Origin: Marinilongibacter aquaticus
Lineage (GTDB): Bacteria; Bacteroidota; Bacteroidia; Cytophagales; Spirosomataceae
Length of the DNA: 64,000 nucleotides
Direction: 5' to 3'
Assembly: GCF_020149935.1 (NCBI RefSeq)
Contig: NZ_CP083757.1
Span: 496,001-560,000, forward strand
Notes under the pieces: model-generated
Seen by the model: the letters and a program-made list of their open reading frames with translations, nothing else
Databases searched by the model: none
Told to the model about the DNA's origin: nothing
Translations under genes and position numbers: made by a program
Shown: positions 28,770 through 37,704 of the stretch, piece by piece
Numbering within the stretch: the first letter of the stretch is position 1
Layout: the number at the start of each line of letters is the position of its first letter

Positions 28770-29009
28770 TCAATATTCGGGCAAGAGCTTCGAAAAATCC
28801 TCGGCCATGGCCTTAAAGCGGTCGATTACCCGCGAATAAAAGGCATCCGTGAGCATCTCTTCCACTTCTTCTTGGCCCGTTACATCCAATTCGGATATTT
28901 TATAGACCTGCTCAAGCAAACCCGCCTCAAATTTTATAATATATTTGTTGTTGAAGCTGTACAATGATGTTTTACAATAGCTATTGGGTAAATCTTTGAT
29001 GAATCGCAT
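28770..29009 (-). CDS. Conserved hypothetical protein of 79 residues
   Basis: The product (MRFIKDLPNSYCKTSLYSFN, ending KAMAEDFSKLLPEY) is predicted to be cytoplasmic and mixed alpha/beta, with no signal peptide or known catalytic motif. Its composition looks like genuine coding sequence and it ends just before the shared terminator. The ATG at 29009 is the only internal start that leaves a protein-like N-terminus; the longer frame merely mirrors the TPR gene. Unusually, this start overlaps the start of the divergent TPR lipoprotein gene by 11 bases. No function is known to me. Confidence 0.6.
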   Translation of the reverse strand: MRFIKDLPNSYCKTSLYSFNNKYIIKFEAGLLEQVYKISELDVTGQEEVEEMLTDAFYSRVIDRFKAMAEDFSKLLPEY

Positions 29010-30012
29010 TTCAATATTCCTTTTAATCCTTCCTTTGGCCCTGTTTTCGGCCTGTTCAGGCAAAAATAAGACAGAAGCCGCGGAATTCTTCGAAAGAGGC
29101 AATTATCATTTCAAAAAGCACGAATACGAAAGGGCCATCGAGCTGTTTTCCGAAGCCATTGAAAAAGTGCCCGATTTCGCCGACGCCTACAACAACCGCG
29201 GTCTTTGTTACGAAAGTAGCGGCAATTTGGAGCGGGCAATTGGCGATTACCGCAAGGCCGTAAGCCTGGACGACAGCTTCGACCAAGCCAAACTCAATCT
29301 GGCCGCCGCACTCAATCATGCTCAGCAATTGGACGAGAGCGGAAAGCTTTTTGCCGAATTGCAAGCCGTATATGCCGATTCGGCTCAATTCTTGAACTAC
29401 CGCGGTCAATATTTTTTGAATCGATTCGATTCGGACCGTGCCCTGATCGACTTCGAAAAACTGATCAAAAACTTTGGTCCAAATCCCGAAAACCTGACCA
29501 ATTTGGGCTATGCCTATTATCAAAAAAGAGACTACGCCCAAGCCAAAACACAGTTTGAAAGGGCTTTGGCCATCGATCCCGATTTTGCCTTTGCTTTAAA
29601 TAATTTGGCGGCCACTTTGGCTCAGACCAACGATTGGGCACAAGCTCTATCCTACTCGAGCCGACTGGTCAAAAACCACAGCACCGAGTTGAATTTCCTG
29701 AATACACATGCCCTGAATTTATTGGAGAATCAGCAGCTAAACGAAGCCGCGGAATTCATACACAAGGCCTTGAAGATTGATCCGGCAAACCCCTACTCGC
29801 TTCGCAACAAGGCCGTGCTGGCCCTGAAAAGCGAAAACGGGGCCGAGGCCCGGGAAATTTTGGAGAAGGTCGAAGCACAAAACCCCGAAGTGGAGTTTCT
29901 GTACTATTATTTGGGTCGCTCCGTAGAAAGCAAAACCAAAGCCTGTGCCCATTATCAACGCGGGGCCAAATTGCACGACAGTCGCTGCGAAATGGCCTTG
30001 TCCGATTGCTAA
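28999..30012 (+). CDS. TPR-containing lipoprotein
   Basis: A lipoprotein signal (MNRISIFLLILPLALFSACS) would leave a lipidated cysteine at residue 19. The 337-residue protein then contains about seven TPRs, such as RGNYHFKKHEYERAIELFSE, AYNNRGLCYESSGNLERAI and GYAYYQKRDYAQAKTQFERA. It is likely an outer-membrane lipoprotein scaffold facing the periplasm. The ATG at 28999 is preferred to one 15 bases earlier because it gives a canonical signal. The gene overlaps the divergent small gene start and is followed after 27 bases by a small membrane protein gene. Confidence 0.85.
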   Translation: MNRISIFLLILPLALFSACSGKNKTEAAEFFERGNYHFKKHEYERAIELFSEAIEKVPDFADAYNNRGLCYESSGNLERAIGDYRKAVSLDDSFDQAKLNLAAALNHAQQLDESGKLFAELQAVYADSAQFLNYRGQYFLNRFDSDRALIDFEKLIKNFGPNPENLTNLGYAYYQKRDYAQAKTQFERALAIDPDFAFALNNLAATLAQTNDWAQALSYSSRLVKNHSTELNFLNTHALNLLENQQLNEAAEFIHKALKIDPANPYSLRNKAVLALKSENGAEAREILEKVEAQNPEVEFLYYYLGRSVESKTKACAHYQRGAKLHDSRCEMALSDC

Positions 30013-30039
30013 TCTCCAAAACCAAATTGAAGCCCATTG

Positions 30040-30495
30040 ATGTCCCACTATTTCACTTTTGCTCTGGCCGCCTGCACCGTTTCCTGGATCGTGGGCATGT
30101 TGCTCAATAGCCTGCTGATCAAAACCGTCCATTACAAAAAGCTATCCCACTTCAATTTCATTCCCGGTAAAAAGGCGAACAAATTTATGGGCATGCCCGC
30201 GTTCAAATGGATTGTGAAGAACACATTTTTCAAATTCTTCAACCAGAAAATCAAGTTGGAAAACAAGAAAACAGACTTGGCCGAGATACACCATGAAATG
30301 ACGGTAGCCGAGATGGGCCACCTCATCGGTTTTTTGTTTGTGACAGCCGTGGCCCTGTACAAAGGTTTCACAGAAGGCATCCTCTTCGGATTGGTCATCA
30401 TGGCCCTCAACCTGCTGATGAACCTCTACCCTTCTCTGCTGCAACAAGAAAACAAAAGACGCCTCGACAAACTGATTCAGAGACAAAACCAATAA
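30040..30495 (+). CDS. Small integral membrane protein, CrtO-acyltransferase-like
   Basis: The 151-residue protein has hydrophobic segments near residues 6-28 and two more around 95-130, with a conserved-looking central stretch GMPAFKWIVKNTFFKFFNQ. The late motif EMGHLIGF...LNLLMNLYPSLLQQENKRRL resembles the EliHw...NxxxxxxxxxxQRYNRxRL pattern of glycosyl-diaponeurosporenoate acyltransferase (CrtO). That match is from memory and weak, so an acyltransferase role is only a suggestion. An ATG at 30040 is used in place of an overlapping TTG. It follows the TPR lipoprotein gene by 27 bases. Confidence 0.55.
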   Translation: MSHYFTFALAACTVSWIVGMLLNSLLIKTVHYKKLSHFNFIPGKKANKFMGMPAFKWIVKNTFFKFFNQKIKLENKKTDLAEIHHEMTVAEMGHLIGFLFVTAVALYKGFTEGILFGLVIMALNLLMNLYPSLLQQENKRRLDKLIQRQNQ

Positions 30496-30554
30496 ATTGT
30501 AATAGCCTTCACTTATTTATTCATCGAGATCAGAAACTCTCTTTGATAGTGTTT

Positions 30555-31192
30555 TCAAATATTCAAATTTTCGATCGGGCTTTTCACATCTTTCAAATCT
30601 CTGGTAGAAACGTGGGTATAAATTTGAGTGGTAGAAACATGTTTATGCCCGAGGAGTTCCTGAATAAACCTGATATCAGTTCCATTGTCGAGCAAATGAG
30701 TAGCAAAGGAATGTCTCAATGTATGTGGCGTTGCTTTCTTTTTGATGTTAGCAAGCTTACGATGTTTCCTCATCAAATTTTGGACTGACGAGCTTGAATA
30801 CTTCCCCCCATTCTGCCCCTCAAACAAATACTGCTTCGGAGAATACTCTTTAACATAATTCCTAAGCATGTTCAGAACATTTGGAGCAAGCATGGTATAT
30901 CGGTCTTTCTTTCCTTTACCCTGATGGATCCGAATCTGCATCCGGCCTGAATCGATGTCGCTGATCTTTAAAGCCAGAAGTTGCTTCATCATTGAATATC
31001 CATAGTTCAACTCCTCTCTGGCGTATCTATAGAATTCTTCCAATACATCTGGAGTAACTTTCCTTATATCTTTTTCCTGAACAAATGTTAAAAAAACACC
31101 CAAAGCACTAACATAAACTTCCACCGTACGGGGCTATAGTTTTTAAGGATAAGCTTACTCTCGTACTTTGATATTAATTCATTTTTATTCAT
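30555..31192 (-). pseudogene. Integron-integrase-like tyrosine recombinase, copy 1 (disrupted)
   Basis: Compared with copy 2, this gene has lost one base from a G5 run near 31131, shifting the frame after about 20 codons. It has also lost 204 bases in frame between AGCCAGAA repeats, which removes the catalytic Arg I region (YSAGLRLGE). The C-terminal catalytic domain survives and carries HTLRHSFATHLL, LLGHKHVSTTQIYTH and the nucleophilic tyrosine. It ends in DVKSPIENLNI, close to the VRSPLD tail of integron integrases. The gene points away from the cassette array, as intI does. It should not encode an active recombinase. Confidence 0.85.
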
Positions 31193-31283
31193 TTTACTCC
31201 TGTATATTTGAATAATAAAATAAATAAAACTTAAACATGAAAAACTGGGATAAAGTGAACTCAGTTCATTTTACTCTTTTGTT
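31193..31283 (+). other. attI-like leader, unit 1
   Basis: The sequence between the recombinase start and the first cassette is shared with unit 2, apart from small indels, and the identity stops exactly at CTCTTTTGTT. The first cassette therefore begins at the TT of GTT (31281-31283), as at an integron attI. The leader holds the perfect palindrome TGAACTCAGTTCA at 31256-31268, 12 bases before GTT. It could be a recombinase-binding or repressor site. Confidence 0.7.
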
Positions 31284-31314
31284 ATGGGCAATTAAAAAGA
31301 ACTGCATAGAATAA

Positions 31315-33804
31315 ATGAACATAAAGGATAAACTTAAAGACCTTAAAGACCAAAAGAGTTATAGTATTCCTGCCAAAAGGGTAATGGAACATTTGAAACC
31401 TATCTTAAGCAAATCAAACGACTTGCGACAAAGATGGATGTGGGAATTACTTCAAAATGCAAGTGATTTAGGTGATAATGTTAAAGCACGGTTTGAAATA
31501 ACCGCTGACCGACTAAGATTTAGCCACAACGGAAAACCTTTCACGTTGGACGAAGCATATAACTTGATTATGCCTGACTCAACCAAAGATGACGAATCAA
31601 CACATAAAAAAAGCGTAATCGGACAGTTTGGAACAGGATTTATTTCAACCCATATACTTTCTAAGATTATTCAAATTGAAGGAATAATAGAAGATGACGA
31701 ACAACTTTACAGTTTCAGCTTCCACCTTGACAGAAGTGAAAGAAATGATAAGGACTTCTTAATTCAATCAATTAAAGACTCAGAAGCTGAGTATCGGGAA
31801 AATCTTGAAGAACTTGACGAACTTCCAGAAGATGAATTTCAAACGTCATTTACTTATCACATTGACAATACCTACTCTTCCTTAAAAGGACAAGAAATCG
31901 TAAATGACGGAATTGAAAGTTTTATAGAACTCATTCCATACGTTTTAACTTTTAGACCACAATTGGCAGAAATAGAAGTTATTGACCGAAGAACAACAAC
32001 AACTAAATGGACATTTAAACGTGACGAAGTTGAAACCGATATTGAAGACCTTATAATCATTAAAACTATTTGTCAAAAGAACGGTAAACACATTGAAGAC
32101 AGACTAATTGGAAACATTATTGAAGATGAAACCGAAATTGCATTTCCTATTGAAGAAATAGAAGAAAGTAAGTTTCAACTTCTTCCTTTTCCAGAAGACT
32201 GCTCGAAACTTTTTTGTGCTTTTCCTATGATTGGAACGAGTGATTTTAATTTTCCAGTTGTGGTTCATAGTGAAAAATTTGTTCCTAACAGAGAAAGAGA
32301 TGGAATAGAAATTACTGACTTTGATGAAGAAAATAGAGAAAGGCTTGTTGAAGCAAAAATTGCTTTCAAAAGACTTTTAGAAATTATCCAAGAAAATGAT
32401 TGGACAGAAGCCTATAATATTTGTCATTTCACAAATCCCGACATAAATGATACAGAAACAAAAAAATGGTTTGTAAAGGAAATTTTCAATCCAATCAAAG
32501 AAGGCATTTACAACACCAAGCTAATTGAACTTGATAATTCTTTGGAATTGGACGAACATAGAATTGCATTAAGTTCTGCATATGTTCCCTACACTGACCG
32601 AAGAATAAAGGACAAAGAAAAAATCGTAAAAACAATTTATGATTTTGCTACTCAGATTATGGCAGAACAAATTCCTTGTAAAGAACATTTTTTGAGTTGG
32701 TATGAAGTTCTTGACTTTGAAATATTTGAAAGTGAAAAATTGGATATTGAAAAACTTTGTGAAACAATATCACCAAAAGGAAATTTAACAGAGTTTGCTG
32801 AAGCAAACAATTTGACAGAAGATGAAACAGTAAAATACTTCATTGACCTTGTTGAATTCTTGATTGAGCAAGAAGATGAAGAACTTTTAACAAAATACAA
32901 TCTTCTACTAAATCAAAGCAATGTATTTACGAAAATCAAAGGACTTAAACTTGACCGAATAGACCACAAAGGCTTGAAGGATGGCTATGATGAAAAACTG
33001 AAAGACATTTATTATTCTTTATCAAACAACGAATGCAGAGATACCTTACTTCATAAGGAGTTTGAGAGCATTGATGACCTTATAGATGAAGATGACAAAT
33101 ATGACTTTAAAGAATTGGCAAAGGACACGGACGAAGAATTAAGAAACTTTGAAGGAAATTTTCACGATGAAAACTTCTTACTCATTCTTAAAGACCTATT
33201 TAATTGGTATACAACCTGCGGACTTTCCGATGAAACATTAATCAACCTATTTCCTTATTTCTCACTCAACAAATCACAATTATATCTCAATACAAAAACA
33301 CCACAAGAATTAGAATATGCCTTTGATATTGAAATAAGCGGTAAAAGCGAAGTATTAGCAAAACTTGCCAACAGTTCACTATCCGAAAATGAATTAGAAA
33401 TTATTGCTGATAATCCAGAATTGGTTTCAAATTTTATTGAGTGGCTAAATAGCAAACAAGAAGACAATCCTGATGAAGAATTAGGAGAAATTGGAGAAGA
33501 ATTTTTGCACTTTCAACTGTGCCAAATATTTGGAGAAGAAAGAGTATTGTGGGAAAACAAATCTGAATACGACTTTAGGATTTTGAAGCGTGATTTAGAG
33601 AAAACCAAATATTATATTGATGCTAAAACAACGGGAAAAGGAATCGCAAATACAGAAAACGTTCCTTTCTATATGCGAACAGCACAATGGCGTTTTTTGG
33701 ATAGAGAACAAGCTATTGACAAGTATGTAATTGCAAGAGTATATAAAAACGGAAGTGGATTTGATGTGAAATATGTGAAAATCAACTTAACGAAAATGAA
33801 ATAA
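31315..33804 (+). CDS. Hsp90-like ATPase (sacsin type) with C-terminal DUF3883 nuclease-like domain
   Basis: The 829-residue product occupies cassette 1. Its N-terminus is a GHKL/Hsp90-type ATPase as in sacsin: the helix E44-LLQ-N48-AS-D51, then HNGKPF near residue 72, and the glycine loop IGQFGTGF at 102-109. The C-terminal 110 residues match DUF3883 (GEIGEEFLHFQLCQIFGEER) and contain SEYDFR and YYIDAKTT, an arrangement compatible with a PD-(D/E)xK nuclease core. ATPase-DUF3883 proteins are recurrent in defence islands, so an anti-phage role is a reasonable inference. The gene is much more AT-rich than the surrounding chromosome, which fits recent acquisition. Confidence 0.8.
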   Translation: MNIKDKLKDLKDQKSYSIPAKRVMEHLKPILSKSNDLRQRWMWELLQNASDLGDNVKARFEITADRLRFSHNGKPFTLDEAYNLIMPDSTKDDESTHKKSVIGQFGTGFISTHILSKIIQIEGIIEDDEQLYSFSFHLDRSERNDKDFLIQSIKDSEAEYRENLEELDELPEDEFQTSFTYHIDNTYSSLKGQEIVNDGIESFIELIPYVLTFRPQLAEIEVIDRRTTTTKWTFKRDEVETDIEDLIIIKTICQKNGKHIEDRLIGNIIEDETEIAFPIEEIEESKFQLLPFPEDCSKLFCAFPMIGTSDFNFPVVVHSEKFVPNRERDGIEITDFDEENRERLVEAKIAFKRLLEIIQENDWTEAYNICHFTNPDINDTETKKWFVKEIFNPIKEGIYNTKLIELDNSLELDEHRIALSSAYVPYTDRRIKDKEKIVKTIYDFATQIMAEQIPCKEHFLSWYEVLDFEIFESEKLDIEKLCETISPKGNLTEFAEANNLTEDETVKYFIDLVEFLIEQEDEELLTKYNLLLNQSNVFTKIKGLKLDRIDHKGLKDGYDEKLKDIYYSLSNNECRDTLLHKEFESIDDLIDEDDKYDFKELAKDTDEELRNFEGNFHDENFLLILKDLFNWYTTCGLSDETLINLFPYFSLNKSQLYLNTKTPQELEYAFDIEISGKSEVLAKLANSSLSENELEIIADNPELVSNFIEWLNSKQEDNPDEELGEIGEEFLHFQLCQIFGEERVLWENKSEYDFRILKRDLEKTKYYIDAKTTGKGIANTENVPFYMRTAQWRFLDREQAIDKYVIARVYKNGSGFDVKYVKINLTKMK

Positions 33805-33806
33805 AA

Positions 33807-33938
33807 GCCCATAACAATGTATATAAAAAATAGGCGAAATAGTAATAAACCCAAAGTTTTAGCTCTTATCTAACTTTGTATTTAGCTGAAAGTTCTTTTC
33901 TTCGAAATCGCCTACTTTTCATATACTAACCGTTGGGC
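33807..33938 (+). repeat. attC-like site ending cassette 1
   Basis: The left core GCCCATAAC (33807-33815) is exactly complementary to GTTATGGGC at the cassette's own start (31281-31289). Inner arms TAGGCGA (33831-33837) and TCGCCTA (33908-33914) pair, and the right end reads ACTAACCGTTGGGC. The next cassette starts after the G of GTT at 33932. The site begins two bases after the stop codon. Confidence 0.8.
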
Positions 33939-33965
33939 ACATTTAAAAAAGAACACACTGCCAAA

Positions 33966-34454
33966 ATGAAAATTGAACAAATAAAAGAAGGATTTGACAT
34001 TGACGTTGGAGCACCAATGCCGACAATTTTGTCAAATGAACATCATATTTATTTGATTTTCTATGTTAGTAACGTTGACCCTGATTGGGACGGTTCTATG
34101 ATTAATATGCGGACGGAAAATGATGAAGGAATTGTGACCATAAAATTTGACCGATTTGCACAATTCAAATTCGGAAATCCAAATGACGAATCGATTAATG
34201 GACATCCTTTGTACGAATTCGGACTTGAACCATACTCAATACAAAAAGTAACTGAATCGGAATGGATAAAAGAATTGATAAAAATGAATTCTGTCCATCC
34301 ATACCACAAAGACGAACAATTTTCAAAATACAATCATTTCATCTTCTTCTTTCACGACACTTGCTTTGAAATTGTAGCTGAAGGCTACTCAATTGAACAA
34401 AACTCAGAGACGACTATTAAGGGAGAAATTCAGAGAATTGGAAAACTGTTATAA
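33966..34454 (+). CDS. Uncharacterised cassette protein (162 residues)
   Basis: The only gene of cassette 2 encodes a soluble protein with no signal peptide and no catalytic motif I recognise. It starts MKIEQIKEGFDIDVGAPMPT and contains IYLIFYVSNVDPDWDG and FIFFFHDTCFEIVAEGYSI, patterns of a compact beta-rich fold. The ATG at 33966 is chosen over a start 33 bases upstream that would begin inside the recombination site. Its AT-rich codons match the other cassette genes. Immunity or anti-toxin roles are common for proteins of this style, but nothing here proves one. Confidence 0.65.
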   Translation: MKIEQIKEGFDIDVGAPMPTILSNEHHIYLIFYVSNVDPDWDGSMINMRTENDEGIVTIKFDRFAQFKFGNPNDESINGHPLYEFGLEPYSIQKVTESEWIKELIKMNSVHPYHKDEQFSKYNHFIFFFHDTCFEIVAEGYSIEQNSETTIKGEIQRIGKLL

Positions 34455-34460
34455 AAAAAA

Positions 34461-34595
34461 CGTGCTACAACACTGCATAAATTCCATGCCCTCTCAACAC
34501 TGACAAAAATCAATCTCAAGGAAAAATATTAATTTGTGTCAGTTCCGCAATAACCCACCGCACGGGCACGGAACTTATGCAAACCGTTATGCAAA
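34461..34595 (+). repeat. attC-like site ending cassette 2
   Basis: The left core CGTGCTACAAC corresponds to the cassette start GTTGGGCAC with two changed or inserted bases. TGCATAA (34474-34480) pairs with TTATGCA (34575-34581), and ATGCCC pairs with a GGGCAC further in. The right end is AAACCGTTATGC, with the boundary after G34586. Confidence 0.72.
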
Positions 34596-34660
34596 ATTTA
34601 AATTCGCTATAACTCAAATTTATTATATCTTGACAGGTTTTTTGAAAGAATGAATTATTG

Positions 34661-35917
34661 ATGAAAAAGAAAGATTTATTAGATAAAGTAATAAACGAGG
34701 ATGCTAGAAACATTTTGGAAATACTTCCAAATGATTTGACAATAACTACCACAATTACATCACCGCCATATTTTGACATGAAAGACTATGGCTCTGAGAA
34801 TCAGATTGGGTACGGTCAATCATATGAAAATTATCTAGATGATATTCAAAAAGTATTTAATGGAGTCTATAATCGGACGTGTGAAGCCGGAACATTATGG
34901 GTTATTATTGACACATTCAAAAGAAATAATCAAGTAGTGACATTGCCATTTGATTTGTCTGATAAATTGAAACAAATAGGTTGGCTTCTACAGGATATAA
35001 TTATTTGGAAAAAAGATAAAACTGTTCCTTGGTCAACTAACGGGTTTATGCAAAGAAAATTTGAATACATACTTTTCTTTTCAAAAACTCCGAGTTATAA
35101 ATCGAATAAAGATAGTGTTCGTGTTTACGATACAAATCATCTTAAAAGGTGGTGGGTAAAATATCCTGAGAGATATAATCCGCGTGGAAAAGCTTTAGAT
35201 GAAATTTGGGAGTTTCCAATTCCGACTCAAGGATCTTGGGGTAACAAATATATAAAGCATTTTTGCCCCTTGCCTGAAAGTATGGTTGCCACTATGATAC
35301 AGATTAGTTCTGATGAGGGTGATATTGTATTCGATCCTTTTGCAGGAACGGGCACTGTTCTATCTCAATCAGCGTATATGAAAAGAAGGTATATTGGTTT
35401 GGAGTTAAATCCTTCATATGTGAAAATGTTTGAGACGTATCTTGAAAAAACGATTAAAGATAAAAGTCTTGAATATGACTTATATAAACAAAACAATAAC
35501 CAAATCAAATTTGAAAAAAACATACTTGACCTTAGAGCACTAAAATATGCAAGAGTTCTCATTTCGAAAATTGAGAAAGAATCTAATATATCTGACTTTA
35601 AAATATTAGTTACAAAGAGAGGTGACAGTAATATTGAAAATAAATTAATAAAAGTTGAATACAATTTTATTGGCACAATAGACCAAAAAATTGTTGAAAA
35701 TATTTTAAATGAAATTACAATTAAACCGCCACTTTCTAAATTTGGGATTGATCCTGTGTTTAAATTTTCAAACCAACTAGAATTAGAAACAAATAAATTC
35801 TTCGGTTATACAAAAACAAACACTCATTCTTATGAGAAGAATAAAGAGATAGACACTAAACATATCAGAGTTATTAGTGAGATATGCATTGACCTTAACG
35901 AAAACGACTACCTATAA
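34661..35917 (+). CDS. DNA methyltransferase (N4-cytosine or N6-adenine)
   Basis: The 418-residue protein has the catalytic motif TSPPY at residues 33-37 followed, around residue 225, by the SAM-binding FDPFAGTGTV and then YIGLELNP. This order (motif IV before motif I) is the beta class, in which TSPPY is common among m4C enzymes. The extra C-terminal region of about 150 residues is AT-rich and unknown, possibly a target-recognition part. The ATG at 34661 replaces an overlapping TTG. The DGQHR gene starts eight bases after its stop within the same cassette. No separate restriction endonuclease gene is visible. Confidence 0.88.
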   Translation: MKKKDLLDKVINEDARNILEILPNDLTITTTITSPPYFDMKDYGSENQIGYGQSYENYLDDIQKVFNGVYNRTCEAGTLWVIIDTFKRNNQVVTLPFDLSDKLKQIGWLLQDIIIWKKDKTVPWSTNGFMQRKFEYILFFSKTPSYKSNKDSVRVYDTNHLKRWWVKYPERYNPRGKALDEIWEFPIPTQGSWGNKYIKHFCPLPESMVATMIQISSDEGDIVFDPFAGTGTVLSQSAYMKRRYIGLELNPSYVKMFETYLEKTIKDKSLEYDLYKQNNNQIKFEKNILDLRALKYARVLISKIEKESNISDFKILVTKRGDSNIENKLIKVEYNFIGTIDQKIVENILNEITIKPPLSKFGIDPVFKFSNQLELETNKFFGYTKTNTHSYEKNKEIDTKHIRVISEICIDLNENDYL

Positions 35918-35925
35918 ACATCTCT

Positions 35926-37698
35926 ATGGCAAGACTTAGAACTAAAACTAAACCAAAAAGGAAAAAACTTTCTCCGCAAGAGAAAGCACAAAGTAATCAA
36001 AAAAAGGAAATTAGAGCCATTATGAAGAATATGGGGTTTGATAGACTCTCATACATTGATGGCAAGCATTTTCAATATGATGGAAGATCATCCGAAATGG
36101 ATGATATTTACATTAATGAAAATGTTATTCTTATAACAGAGTACACTATTGGTGATCCAGGAACCCATTTATTTAAAAAGAAAGTTTTTTACGATAAAAT
36201 TAATGAAAGCCATAAGGCTTTCATTGACTTCATCCTCCAAGAGGAAAAATTAAAGAGCTTCAAAGATTACTATGAGAATAATATCAAATTAAAGTACTCA
36301 AAGAATGAATTGAGGTTAAAGATTTTGTATTGTTCGAAAAAATCTATTTCAACCGAGCATAAGAATGTTATTGACGGTGTAGTATTCTTTGATTATCATA
36401 TTGTTCAATATTTCAAAAGTCTGACAAAAGCCATAAAGAAATCTGGGAAATATGAATTTATGGAATTTATAAAAATTCCCTTTGAACATTTTGGCAATAA
36501 TATTAAGAATTCATCCTCTCGTTCCCCTCAGACATTTAAAGGGAATATCCTTCCTGAGGAGAAAAGCAAATTTGAAGAGGGTTATAAAATCGTTTCATTT
36601 TACATTGATGCAGAATCACTTTTAAGAAGATCCTATGTTTTAAGACAAAATGGATGGAAAGATATTGAGAATGTTGGTCACTATCAGAGAATGTTAGAGT
36701 CCAGTAAAGTTACCAGTATGAGAAAATATCTTCATGATAGAAATAGAGTTTTCATTAATAATATAATTGCAACAATTTCAACGGACAAAATTAAATTATA
36801 TGACAAAGATGAAAATACTCTAACAATAGACTCTAATGGTCAATTTAAAAACAATAACTCGACTGAAATATCACCTGCAAAAATTGAAATTGATGATTCC
36901 TGTAATATTATAGGATTAATTGATGGTCAACATAGAACTTATGCCTATCACGAAGGAGACGATTCATATGAATATAAAATTTCATCACTTCGTAAGGAGC
37001 AAAATTTATTAGTTACTGGTATACTCTTTCCGCAAAACGAAAGTCAAACGAAAAGATTAAAATTTGAAGCCAATTTATTCTTAGAAATTAACTCAAATCA
37101 AAAGAATGTTCCATCACAAATTCGACAAGAGATTGAACTAATGATTAGTCCTTTTTCTCCAATTGCTATTGGTAAGAAAATTCTTGCAGGTTTAAATAAG
37201 AGTGGACCATTAGGAGATCTCATCGAACAATATTGGTATGAAAAAAGTAAGCTGAAAACGGCTTCAATTGTTAGTTATGGTTTAAGACCATTAGTGAAAA
37301 TTGATGATATTAAATCAAAAGATAGTTTATTTAGTCTTTGGAGTAATTCCAATAAACAAAATCTGAAATTAAAAGACTCCACTGATTATGAACTATTAAA
37401 TGAATATATTGCATTTGCCATTGAGAAGATTAGAGATTTATTAATTGCCTTTAAAGCCCAACTAGCTACAGATCAATGGCAAACCTACAGTCCAAGTCAA
37501 TCCAAAGGATTATTATCAGTTTCTTTTATTAATGGAATTCTTAATGTTATGAGATTATTGATTGAAAACAATAAAGTTAATGACATTAATAGTTATAAAT
37601 CCAAATTAAGCGGAGTTGATAAATTTGATTTTAAGAAATATAAATCAAGTCAATATCGCAAAATGGGACAAGAGATTTATAATAAGCATTTTAAATAA
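35926..37698 (+). CDS. DGQHR domain protein (DndB-like)
   Basis: The 590-residue protein carries the DGQHR motif in CNIIGLIDGQHRTYAYHEGD (about residues 325-345) and a downstream FLEINSNQKNVP segment, both typical of DGQHR proteins. This family includes DndB, which controls DNA phosphorothioation. The N-terminal 90 residues are basic and contain EMDDIYI (57-63) followed by ILITEYT (68-74), spaced like a PD-(D/E)xK core but with threonine where lysine is expected. It may be a modification-sensing or nuclease-like partner of the methyltransferase. Both genes lie in one cassette and share low GC. Confidence 0.82.
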   Translation: MARLRTKTKPKRKKLSPQEKAQSNQKKEIRAIMKNMGFDRLSYIDGKHFQYDGRSSEMDDIYINENVILITEYTIGDPGTHLFKKKVFYDKINESHKAFIDFILQEEKLKSFKDYYENNIKLKYSKNELRLKILYCSKKSISTEHKNVIDGVVFFDYHIVQYFKSLTKAIKKSGKYEFMEFIKIPFEHFGNNIKNSSSRSPQTFKGNILPEEKSKFEEGYKIVSFYIDAESLLRRSYVLRQNGWKDIENVGHYQRMLESSKVTSMRKYLHDRNRVFINNIIATISTDKIKLYDKDENTLTIDSNGQFKNNNSTEISPAKIEIDDSCNIIGLIDGQHRTYAYHEGDDSYEYKISSLRKEQNLLVTGILFPQNESQTKRLKFEANLFLEINSNQKNVPSQIRQEIELMISPFSPIAIGKKILAGLNKSGPLGDLIEQYWYEKSKLKTASIVSYGLRPLVKIDDIKSKDSLFSLWSNSNKQNLKLKDSTDYELLNEYIAFAIEKIRDLLIAFKAQLATDQWQTYSPSQSKGLLSVSFINGILNVMRLLIENNKVNDINSYKSKLSGVDKFDFKKYKSSQYRKMGQEIYNKHFK

Positions 37699-37704
37699 AA
37701 AAAC

